Shown piece by piece: positions 24,901 through 37,856 of a stretch of 64,000 bases of DNA. Every line of letters begins with the position of its first letter. The stretch's first letter is position 1. Both the position numbers and the translations under genes were made by a program. The notes below the pieces were generated by a model. The model was given only the letters and a program-made list of their open reading frames with translations. It had not been told where the DNA came from and searched no databases. This DNA is from Metaphire vulgaris. Lineage: Eukaryota; Annelida; Clitellata; Crassiclitellata; Megascolecidae. The DNA is taken from the NCBI GenBank assembly GCA_018105865.1, contig JACLAT010000133.1, positions 1 to 64,000 of the forward strand, written 5' to 3'.

Positions 24901-27900
24901 TTGTATCCAGAAGTGAAAGACTGTCATCAGTCATTTCAATTCCAAGCAATGTCAATAGTTGGGTTGAAATCACTGCCAGCACTTCGGTCGGGGATTCTCC
25001 GCCTCGATTTGTTTATTTTCCTTCATATTTTGACAGTGAGTTGGTTGTTTTACACGTAATATTAAGTCTGAATTTATTTTATCAATCATTTTGCGTAATC
25101 AACAGAGAAGATTATGACAATTTTACCGAATACTTACATTTACCGACAGTCCCAAATTCATTTAACTTAATTAATTAATAATTTACAATGCTGTTAAATT
25201 TTCTAATCTGAGTGTTTGCAAATATTATAATTTTCGCTGATATAATTATCGCCAGCCCAGTTGGTCTATCTGTGGAAATCAAGTTGAACTTTCGAATGTT
25301 TGCCCCACTACAACTGTGCATATCAGTAGGCCACTGGCATTGGCTGCTGCATACTAAGCATTCAGCTGTTAAAAGCAGACCCGCCGAGAGGGAGCAGGGG
25401 GGCAAACACACAGGGGCCCGGCGATCTGTAGGGAACCCAGGCGCGGCGGGCGGGTTAGGTTAGGGCAGCGGTTCTCAAACTGGGGTCCGCGATCCCATGG
25501 GGACTGCCGAGCGTTTTCAGAGGACCGTAAAGAGATTACTTTCTCAAGACATCTCACCAGCACCTCGGAACACAAAACACGCTGATGGCTCTAAGAGAGC
25601 TGATTCCGTTTGAATTTAAATTTCATGACTAAGATTTGCAATTTTCTGATTAAATAATTGATTGACAAAACAAGTAGCCTATGTGTTAATTGCAGTTTAT
25701 TTAAAATTCAAATTTTATAAGGTCTGCGAGTCATCACAAAAATTTCTAAGAGACCGCCACGCAGGAAATCCTAAAAGTTTGAGAGCCGCTGGGTTAGGGT
25801 TTGGGTTAGGGTTAGATGGGGACCGTCATAGGCATTGCTTGCTGACACTGATGAACAAAAAAAAGGTCGCCACCAGATTTTAAACTTTCTAGTAGCCCTG
25901 CCGATACTCTGCACAGGGTCCGGAATTTTTCTCGGCAGCCCTGGTTGAAAGTTCGAGTTTAATATTATCTAGTTAACTGCACTGCGTAAAGCATTGCTTG
26001 ACCATGTGTCTACATTATGACTGTTGCAATATTTGGTTTATGCTGATGATTTGTAAGTTAAGTTGATGCTCTGGAGATAATTATTTATTATATGGATCTG
26101 TGATAGAATCACTCTTTGCAGTATCCTAATGCGTTTGCCATTGTGGACAACCGTAGTTGTGTGTTGCGGTCCCAAATTTTTGTGGGCACACAGATGCTAT
26201 TTTTTTCTAATGTAATCTCATTGATTGCCATGGTTTCATATTCTAACAGTGACAATCATACAAAATGACTCATTTAGCTTTAACTTTTTCATTGCTATGC
26301 AAAATTTGGAAATTTTGTAGAATTTTACCACTTTCCATTCTTCAAGTAGGTGCTCCACATTTGTCTTGTGCTTGTCAGCAAGAATAAATGATAGGCATCA
26401 TATTTGCTTGATTTTATTCTCTCTTTGACATGTGATTAATGTATGAATATATTGTTTCATTACATATATGTAAGATAAATGAAAATTAAGTTCATAATCA
26501 GAGGACCACTTTATTTATTTATTTATTGACAATTTATTTAGCACAGTAAAACAAAGCTAAGGCTTACAACAAGAGCACTTTAATGCAGTTCATATCCTAT
26601 ACTAAATAAATGCAGTGTCAGATTTCTCATTTTAGGAAGAAGTTGAGTAGTTGATTATAATGATTAGTTGGTGACAGTGAACCAAAATCTACGTAAGCAT
26701 TCCTGCCTTTTCACTGAGATTTTGCTGCTGAACACTTTCTGGACCTTATATTTGGATTATAAGTGTTATTGTCTGTGTTTTTCATTTAAGGACTTCCAAA
26801 TGTTCTTAGTCAAGATCTGTATGCAGAATACGCAGCTGATAGGACTGGAATCTTTTTCAAGTGGAATTATAATGAAGATGTTGATAACTATACACTTATT
26901 TACTGTCTTGGGACAGTAAATGACCAAAACAACTGTCAGGTTAAGAGCCAAGAATGTCCAGTATATGTGTTTGCTAATTTTCTGCTAATTTGTGTCTCTC
27001 TTTTCATGCTTATTAAATTTGCTGGTGCAGTTATTCTGATTATATTTCATTGTATACTCTGAATGTTGTGAAAATGAAACTAATGATCATGCAATTATGT
27101 TCCGTGGCATACTTGTTTTTTGGTTTTAAAATTATAAATAAAATAGATTGATCACTGCTGCAGAAATATTTCTGAGGAATTATGAAGTTCTGAGGAATTT
27201 CTGGTGCCCAACGTCATTGCTCCATTGTGTAGATTTGTCCTAATTTCAATGGAATAACACATTCGCCAGAGTACTTCTTTTGGTTGAGTGATGTTGAAAG
27301 TAGACCTGTCACATAATGCATAAGAAATATACTGGTAATTCTTTTCTGGGTATGCCATGTGTTATGGCAGTTGAACTATCAATCTGACCAAGCAGCTTCC
27401 AACCAACTTTACTACACATGCTGTTAACCCCTTAACTGGGGATGACGGATATATCCGTCCATTTTACATTGAGTTACAGTTAAATACCCAGTTAAGGGGT
27501 TAATGAACCGGTTGTTGGTTAACTACTCTATGTGTATCCCAATTATTTACACTTCATGTGATGATGATTTTAAATTGAAGTTTTTAGAATATCTGTAATT
27601 TACGGACAACTTCTCTTTCAGGATTTTCCCACGAGTATCATTCTCCCTGGACATCAGACCAATTATACACTTAGCATTTTGAATAAAAATCACGTTTATT
27701 CGCTGTCTGCCAACTACCGAAATGGGACGAATGGACTGACACCTCAGTGGCTCTGCGTCTATGATTACTCTGGCCTTCCAGAAAAACCAAAGCTTCGTGC
27801 TCCTATTCAATTGTCTGAAACTAACATGAAAATTTCTTGGGATTCACTTCAGTGCAGCAGTATGAACCGCGTTGAGTTTTGCAATATTTCCTAGGCTATA

Positions 27901-30900
27901 CACCTAGTATGGAATTTGAATGTTCAGTAAACTCATTTTATGCTGTTTATTCTAATTATGCCATAGTTTCCCTCTTTACTGTTGCTGAATACAGTAACTG
28001 GCTAAAAGACTTAATTAATGCTGGTGTGTGTGCATGCGTGTGTGTGTGTGTGTGTGTTTGTATGTCAATATATCTTGAAACTTTTGGGAAATAATTTTAA
28101 GTTACATTTTGCTAGCTTATAAGACTGATTCTACTATTCTGTAGCAAAACAGGAGTGCTTGCAGAATCAAGCCTCTTGCCATTCAAGATTGCAATTTGTG
28201 ATCTGCAAAGAAAATTCTTAGGAAACTTGTAATATTTTAAAATTCACTGCTGGTGATTTGTTACTGGGTTCTGTAATTATTATCCAGTCGACAAAGTCTC
28301 GACATTTTTGGAAGGACAGCCGCACACAGCTATCAAATTGCAATCAATGACAAGTTCAGAAAAAAAATTACAACAAATTTTTTTTGGCATCAGTTATCAA
28401 AAGTTATTTTTATTCAATTTAATAGATGAAATGCTGATGCAACTTTTAAATAAACCTGTAATAAACATTAGGTACTTACATTTCACTTTCTAGACTGCAA
28501 ACTTGGAAATTCACAGCTTTCAGTTTGCATATTGCCAGCTTCATGAATTCATTGGCTTTCTAAACTTCGTAATCTGAAATATTTGCCAGATCTGAAGTGA
28601 AAATAATTATTCTTTACCTCAGTGATGCGGTTTGTCAATAGCATGACAAATAGGGCAAGTAAGGCTTACAAGATTCTGCTACTCTTAACTCTTTGTAGGA
28701 TTCAATCTACTCATTGAAAAGCTCTGCAGTGACTTATACTTTTTGATAATTTGAAATATTAGTCAACTTATTAGTGAACTTGTCTCTTGATCTATTTTGC
28801 CATGAATGCTCCAGTATATTTTAAAAAAAATAAAATAGTCTTAAACGTTTGGCTTAATTTTTTATAATTATTCTGATAAAATATTAAGTATAAATATTTA
28901 ATATAAATATTAAATAGTCAATGCAAATAGTTATGCAGAAGATGCAAGTTTGTCCCAGTCTGGACCTAAATCTTTAAATTTATTAATTTTTATTCATTGA
29001 TTTAGAATTAATGAATGAAAATTAATAAAATTTCATTTGTTAAAATTTATATGACGAAAGACAGACATATCCAGTGGCATGATAATGGCTTTGATTTCTT
29101 AGGCCCTATTTACCTGCCAAGTCAACACTGAACTTCTTGAGTGCATATTGTTATTGTTTGCTTTTCCACTGAAGCTTCTCGTGTTGTCTTTGAATGTTGA
29201 AGATGGTACTGCTAATGCTGCTAGTGGTTTCAGCATTACATTGCCCGCAAATGTTAGTGAATACATCACCACTGGTTTAAAACCTGAAACTCCTTACAAA
29301 CTGACAATATATGCAGAGTCGAGGAGTGGACCGGGACCAAACACAACAGAAGACATCCAGACTAGTATGTGATTTGATTTATGTCGCTATTTAGTGTATT
29401 GCAAGGTCGTTGCTTAATGGATTCAAGCTGCTGCCATTTGCAACACTTGAAATCTAATAACTGTTGTCTTGTGATATTTCTTACTGATCACCACTCAGAG
29501 GCGTAGCTAGGGTGTCCAGCGCCCGGGGACAAAACATACTGACGGGGGTGCCCTGAAGTTCACAAAAGCCTTGAAAAGAAAAAAGTATCGCTTCTCAACT
29601 TCAAGTCAACTTCAAAGAAAGACTGACAAGCAAAAAAAGATCATCATCATCACTCATCTCTTTAAAAAACCTGACAAGCGAAAAGGTCATCATCGTCTCT
29701 CATCGCTTCTGAAAACCTGACAAGAAAAAAAGGTTGTCACCTCCCTTCCGGCTAGGTTCATACTGCCTTATCCGGCGCCCTGGACAAATCATGCTCATGG
29801 CACTCCTTTCAACTCCATGACATTCAAAAAATTATATTTAGGCTTCTATTTGCTTTTTTGACTCCCGTAAACCCGATTTTGGCGCCCCCACCTCGGCGCC
29901 CAGGGTCATATGCACCCGCTGCCCCCCTCCCCAGGTACGTCTCTGTCACCACTTGATGGACACTGTTGTCATGAAGTTATGTAATGACCAATTTTTCATT
30001 TACAATTAAACCTGAATTTTATTCAGTTTATCATATAAGTTTAAGTTTGCAGATTTAGGTAAACATGGTTGGTTTCAAGATCTCAGGGATTTGCATTTCT
30101 AAACAAAGAGATGAACCAACTCGCACAGTATGAAGGCAACTGTAGCAGGGATCTGTGCTTTGCTAAATGATCGGGTAAAGGTAAAGGTAGCCCCATACTC
30201 AAATGAGTGTAGGGTCCAGCTCTGAGCCCCGGTTGCCAAGCAAGCAGTGACACAGGTGGATTATGCTATTAATCTAGAGTAGTTTGCCATTGCTTTCTCT
30301 AGTACAGCGGTTCCCAAACTGTGGTCCGTGGACCGGAGGGGGTTCACGGAGGATATGGCGGGGGTCTGCGAGAGCCTCCCAAAGTATTTAGGGTTAGGGT
30401 TAGGATTAGGCCTAACCCTAACCCAGATGACCTTTTTTTGCTTGTCACTACATTTAAGAAGGATGATAACCTTTTTTGTTTGTCACTACGTTTAAGAAGG
30501 ATGATAACCTTTTTTGCTTGTCACTTGTTAAATAATGTGGTCCACGAGCTAAGCTGGGAACAAAATAGGGGTCTGCGATCAAAAAAGTTTGGGAACCTCT
30601 GCTCTATTAGGCTGATAAATGATCAGTTGTCAGTTATTAAAATCTGTGTTGTTTTGATTTCTGCTTTTTATGGAAAATAATTATTGAGCAATAAGTGAAG
30701 AGTTGAGTTTCAGAAACTGATGGTTGATGACTGGTAATTTTTGCAGCCACTGACTTGTTTTTATTCAATTTTCAGGTTTGCAGAGACCAGTGGAAATTCT
30801 TGTTCGATAGTTGTATCTGTTATTATTTTTTTGTTGTGGTCGTTGCCATCATCGCTTTCGTGTAAGCAACACAGCTCAGTCAATATAGTTCATTACTTGC

Positions 30901-33900
30901 ATCTGATTTGCTCTCACATTCTTCCACCCCGACATGTGTTTTTGATTCTCACTGTCATTTTTTGGGTGGTGACCATTTATATATAAGCCAAGTATAGGCT
31001 AGTTAAAAATTGTAGAGCTGAGTCAGCTGACTAGCTACCAATAAACTGTCAAGTCTTTTCCCCAGTTATTTTCACAAGTCAATTACTTTATATAACTAGT
31101 AGGTTGGCAGAAAGTTTGCTAAGTTATTGTAAATTTCTTTTGTAATTATGCATTATAATCTTGAATGCAATACATTTAAGTATGTAAGGAAGAAAGTAAA
31201 ATCTCGTGAATTTATATACCGGGTAGCACTTTCTAAAGTGGTGCCGTAGCAGCTGCTTATGTTGAAATATAATTTGACTGCCTATTATTTTATTCTTTTA
31301 GACTTTTATTTCTACAGTAAAATTTTGAATAATGCTTTTTTGTAAGCAAATAATCTATCAATTTCTGCTGCTGATGATTAACAGTAGAAAATGAAAATAT
31401 TTAATAGAGTATTTCTCTGGTTTAGAGCAAGACCGAAGCTGCAATTTGCAGTATCGGCCGAAGCCGAAGCTGGGGCCGAATATGCAGTCCTACATTTGGC
31501 CGAAGCTAAGCCGAAGCTGTCTGTAATAGATTCGGCCGAAACCGAAGCCGAAGCTATTGACATGCAGTCCTGAAAGTTAGCTAAGCAGCTACGAAGAGTC
31601 ATATTGGAGATGCAAACAAAATACGTGACTGATATGAAATATGAGCAGAAGTTAATTTTCTCACTTGTTAACTGAGAGTGACTTTTTACATAGGTTAGGC
31701 CTATAGAAAAACACATGAATAATATAAAGTGTAAATGACCTCAGACTCAATTTTACTAAACAAAATCCAAATAGCATTTGTAAGCGCCATTTCCAACGTC
31801 GAGTATCACTTGAAATGAAGAATGCAACTTAAATGTAACATAACCGTTCAACATGACAGCTATTAGTTAATCGAATAAGGGGTTCTATTCAGGGCTTCAC
31901 AAGCTCCGGGTTCTATTCACCCAAACACAGACGTTGTTATATATATATAGGTCTATGCAGTGCCAGTAACAATGCGATAAAGTCTGTAGTCATAACTCCT
32001 TTGATAAATAAAGCCGTCATTATCAGTTCGCAAACCCAGCTGTGGCCGTTGCGAGCACCCCACCGATTTCAATCGTGCAGTTTCCTATGCCTATGCAAAT
32101 GTTAATCCGAAGTCACGAGATATTTGCATACAACCTTTGAAACTAAACAATTCAAAGCATTGGAATCGGCGATCGAAATTGATCAATTAAGGTTATCATA
32201 GTCACTTGACTCACTTCCTTCAAACCATCCGCTCCATCACATCCCCCCTTAATCCCCTTATGACCTCCAATTACATTAATGATCCATGTTAACTATCAAA
32301 AGCAAATGCTACAATTGCTCTATTGAACATTATTCGTTAGGCTTCTCAGTCACTCAACATTTGAAATTGAATTCGAGAGAGTGTACGTAAACATCATAAG
32401 CAAGACTTTATAACAACGAAAACCTTTTACAGTCCTAATTTATATGACACCAAATGTTCAGCTTATGGTCGATACTCATACTTAGTTAAGGCCGAAGCCG
32501 AACCCGAACATTATGAAAGCGAGTAGGCCGAAGCCGAATGTTGGCCGAATATGAATGATTCCTTAGATTCAGCGCCAAAGCCAAAGCCGAACTTCGGTCT
32601 CGCTCTACTCTGGTTCCGTTATAATGTTACGCTGGTCATCAGTCAACGGTTTCTTTAAGTGTGGGATCTGTGAAGGTTTAGTAGGGAATGACCAGAAACC
32701 ACTCTGAGCATTTGCTCCAGCTGGTCAATGTGGTATTCGGCAATATCCGGATTCACCAAATGCTTTTGTCACAAACTTACCGAATCTGAATGTTGATTTT
32801 TGCTTTTGTTTTAATTTCTTTGTTGAATGATTAATTGTAACTTTGCAGATTTAGTTTAGCTTTCACTTTGAAGTTGCTGATTTTAAAACTTGTCAAGATA
32901 CTCTATGCTTGTAGGACATGCGATAGCTTATTGAGTCTTTTTTAGTTCTGAGGAAATGATAATCCTATTACTTTCAGCCCCACGTAGTCTACCTGAAAAC
33001 TCAAGACTCGCAGGATCATTCTGATCCTATGCGATAACATTCGCTTCGGATCCGGATCTGGCAAATGTTGATCCAAAACATCCGGATCCGGTGGAAAATA
33101 CACATCACCGGTCATTCCCTATGGCTTAGCAGTTGAGATCCAGAGAATCAATCTATAATGGCTGGTCCCTCCTTGTAATGGAGGAATGTCCTATGTTCTG
33201 ATTCATGTTCTGTAATGTCGTATGTGACAGAACACATTCTAGCTTGGTCTTGATCCTATCTCGATCCTGTCTTGGTCTGCTGGCTGTGAAATGAACAACA
33301 GAGTTGTAAAGCCCGGAATGAATAACAAAGGCTTGCTACTGAGAATTTCTGTTATCATTATATGTTCAATTGCTTATGTTGAAAGAGGTTTATGCCTTCC
33401 TTTGTAAGAATGCATTCGTCATCCTATTCAATGATTTTAGATTCGTTGTAAGAGGATGTCACCAATGGATGAATGGCATCGAAATAAAAACTCCTGTAAG
33501 AAAGTTTTCTTACTTATATCATCCTTGCAGACACTTGCTCGTACTCGTATCATTTTTGCATTCTAGTGTTTTTATTATTGCTAATGCTTTTTCAGATTTA
33601 GGATTGATTTTTTAAAAGACATTATTACCGTAATTGTGTGTTAATAATCTTCTTAATATAAAGCTTTGCAATTGCTTCACGCACAAACACACATGCATGC
33701 ACGCGTGCACTTGCACGCAGTCTGTGTTGTAGCCGTCCATCTTTGTGTTTGTCCTCGTTTTGTGTAATTTGTATCCTACGCCATCCAGCTCTTCTGCTGA
33801 CTGATGTTCTGCACTTTAGAGGAGTGCAATTAACGTCCATTGGCAACTTTCACCATGTGTTTTGTTTAAATTGAGAGACAAGACCAATACACTGACAGTG

Positions 33901-36900
33901 TGCAACCTGATGACTTTATTTGGTCTAATTGAATCATCCTTCTCATGGATGATAGCTAACTAGGCAATAACGGATATGGAATTAATTTTTATACTCATGC
34001 TGTAACAGTGAGCTTTGACTGATTTGTCTTTCTGCATAAAAGAGATAAAGGCAGAATGAAGTAAAGCGAGTGATAGGCAGGGAGAGACAGACAGACACCG
34101 ACATACAGAGACAATGAGAGTTGTTTCAGACTGAATGTTACCTCACTGTTTAATGATTGGAAATGATTGGTTTTTAATAATGGGAATAAACTTCTATTAG
34201 GCCCCTACTTGAGCCCCTCCCCACTTTTTTAGATGCTACCATAGGGAAGGGATAAGGCATAGGGGCTAGGTCCCCACTTTTTCATCCAAGTTTATACCAA
34301 TATTTGTAATGATTATTTCTCACTTGGAGGGATTTGGTTGAATCCTTATAAGTGCATAATTTGCTATTTTATTTTGATTTTCTTTTCTTTTAGACCTATA
34401 TCCAGGACAGACATGTAATATTGGAATCCCCGAATAGCTCTGCTGTTTGTGATCCATACGTATGTCTGCTATATTCCTGCTTGATAATTTTCTTCTGATT
34501 TCTGAGTCTAATGCTACATTATTGTTTTGGCTGTAGCTGTTATCTATGATGAGATCTCTTTAGTAAAGTGGTGTTAATGTGTGCAGCTTCCATCAAAGCG
34601 AAGGTCTTGATTTAACTTTTCAGAATTTAAGCTGTCTGAAATACAGTTGCATTACATTTAAATTAATAGTTACAGTCTGCTTTGCTTTTGGCTAGTTTAA
34701 AACTCTACACCTTTTTCAATGCATTTTACTTAATTTTCGTTGGTATATTTCTGCATAGAATGTAGCTACAGTTGAGTGATACACAGTAGAATATTGCTAG
34801 ACTGTTGGATGGTTTCACAATGTCCCTTTTAGAATTTTCCTTTGGCCTCATTTGAATAATCTGGGATTTTAAATGAAATAAATTGGTCCAGTCATTCAAA
34901 CAGAGTTTGCCATAATCTATGTGTGTCTCAGGCAAATAATATTTAAGAAAGCATTCTCTGTAAATTAAGCTCTATACTCATATGATTCATATGCTTATGT
35001 GATGTACACCTTTTCTCTGCTTTGTATTTGTATTACAATTATTATTAACGCGGTAACCCACGTCTGTGGAACGCGCTCCCTGATGCGCTGGTCGGGATTA
35101 CTTCACCTGAAACGTTTGCTAAAGAGCTGAAAACGCATTTGTTCACCATATCGTATAGTCGACTGTTTGACTGTACAGCGCTTTTGGTTTTGGCCGATGG
35201 CCATGTTACGGCGCTTCACAAATCGTCGAATAATAATAATAATAATAATTAATAATTATTGTTGCAGTTTTTAAAAAATGCATAAAATTAATTCACATTG
35301 GATTTCAGAGGGAAATGCGGTATATAAACTGCATTTGAACGCATCATGGTGTGTTGGATGTCATATTAATCATTTAAAAAAATTCATTTTGTCCTACTTC
35401 TGTAGCGCTATTATCTTGACGCATAGGGGCATGAACCAATGTGCTGTAGTTTCTGTTCATTATGATTTTGTGGCTTTGGTTTTATTTCAGGTGTTTTCAG
35501 CCTTTCTTGTTGCTGCCATCAGTTAGTGAACTGCTTCAGTGTCCCATATTCAATGGTGTTGTTTAGCAGTGTTGTATTTTTAATTAGCTAATTAAACCTA
35601 ATTAGCTAATTAATTAGAACATGTGCTAAGTCTAACTCTAATTAATTAGAAAAACTGTTTATGTAATTACAGTTATAATTAATTAGATTTTTATAGCTAA
35701 TTCTAATTAATTAGAAATCATTCTAATTAAATCAAAATATATTTTATAACCTTAATAATCTAACCTTTTGGAAATAAGGTACTTGCTTACATACTTAGAT
35801 CACCATCCTAAAAAAAAGTATTTTCTTTTCTGTCAATGTTTCAATGATAATACCAACGACCTGATGATATCTCTTGGTAAATTGTTGGTTGATCATATGA
35901 ATTTTTGGAAGAAATACTGACAATCTGGACAATTTTTACGGCCATTACAGTCAACCAAACAGACAATAAAACGCACATTTCTGGATTCTGCAAGACATGA
36001 AAGAAGAGGATAACTGGCGATTGTAAACCTATAAGGGTGACGTTGAATTTTATAAGTCATGCAAAGCTATGTACACCTTTTAAGTACAAAACACTTTTGA
36101 TGCAGAAAAGACAAAGAAAAGGAAGGAGTTGCTTGTCATTGCCATGCAAGTGCAACAGAGACAAGTTGATTAACATTGCCATCTGACTGTTGAGAATAAT
36201 GTTTATAACTCGACTGCATCATTTGTCATTTGAAGCTGAAACTGTTTATAACTTGACTACATTAATTGTCATTTGTCATTTGACAATTCATAGCCATCAT
36301 CATGCCTGATCTAATTAAACTGCTAATTAACTTAATTAGATCACAATTTACTAATTCTAATTAATTAGATATTTCATGTACCTAATTCTAATTAATTAGC
36401 TGAAAGGACTAGCTAATTCTAATTAATTAGCAAAAGCGCCAATTAAAAACAACACTGTTGTTTAGGCTTTTTTAGATTCTGTGCTCAAACTCATTGTAGG
36501 CATTTGATCAGTCTCAGATAAAGACCAAATATTTTCAAATTGAAGTTTTAGAGATGTTTCATATTTGATTATTTAAATTTGTGTTTCTGTGTATTGCTGA
36601 TTTCATTTGTGAAGTCAGTGGGAGATTTTTACGTTTGTCTTTATAAATTATATTGACATTTTCTGACTAAAGCAGATGGGTACACTTGTTCTCTGATTTT
36701 CTTGTGAATTTCAAAATTTCAGAATTTGACTCTTGAAAAATGTATATCAAATTTCATGATGGTTATTAATTTTTTTAATTTTGATTACTGAGGCTTTGAT
36801 GAATTTTATTTTTTTGTATGTTTGTGGCTTATTAACATTAATGTAACTAATGTGGTGGATTTAATTAAAACTTTCCATCTCTGGTCCAAACACCAATTTT

Positions 36901-37798
36901 TGCATTACCTTGTATAGTGTATACAGTCATTAGTTCAGCGTTTCCCAAACTGTGGTCTGCGGACCGAAGGGGGTTCATGGAGGACTTGGCGGGGGTCCGC
37001 GATAACCTACCCTAACCTTTTTTTGCTTGTCACTACATTTCAGAAGAATGATAACCTTTTTTGCTTGTCACTTGTCAAATAATGTGGTCCGCGAGCTAAG
37101 CTGGGAACAAAATAGGGGTCCGCGATCAAAAAAGTTTGGGAACCTCTGCATTAGTTGATCCACAGAAATATGCATCTAATCACTAAATGGAAGTTTTAAT
37201 CCAGTGTTTAATCCAACTGTGTTTTGTTTCCAATTAATTTCCAGAAATGTTACACTGTTTCCATAGAATTTTAATTATACTCGAGCATTTTCAAAAGTTT
37301 CTTCGTATTCCTCACTCTTAAATCCCTTGTACACTTTTGTCATCTTTACTTCTACTTGAACAGTGTCCTGCGGATGGCATTATTATGATTTGACTGTATT
37401 AACTGCTTCCATATTAGATTTAAGGTACTGTTTAAGAAAACTTGTGGATAATAATACTGAAGATAATACTCTGCAATGGATTGTACCATTCATTAACTTC
37501 CTTTTAATATATGTTACAGTCAAAGTGTGAAATCAGGCAATGTTGACATTGCCTGAAATTTTTAGGCAATGTCGACATATGCCAACATTTACCTGCTGCT
37601 ATTCCATCACAGATAAAGATTTCAGGCAAAGTGTGTAGAAAATCTGAGCAAATTTCAGGCATTGTTAAACAATGCCTAACAATTTCAGTCAATGTCGACA
37701 TTCCTGAGTGAAACGGCTTATGTCGACATTGCCTAAAAATTTCAGGCAACAGGCAATGTCAACATTGCCTGATTTCACACTTTGACTGTAATAACATA

Positions 37799-37856
<58 letters not shown>

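Noticed and set aside
35272..35526. Open frame after the (AAT)n LINE tail as a receptor exon
   Set aside because: It has no matching phase or motif, and the segment after TTTATTTCAG reaches a stop after ten codons.
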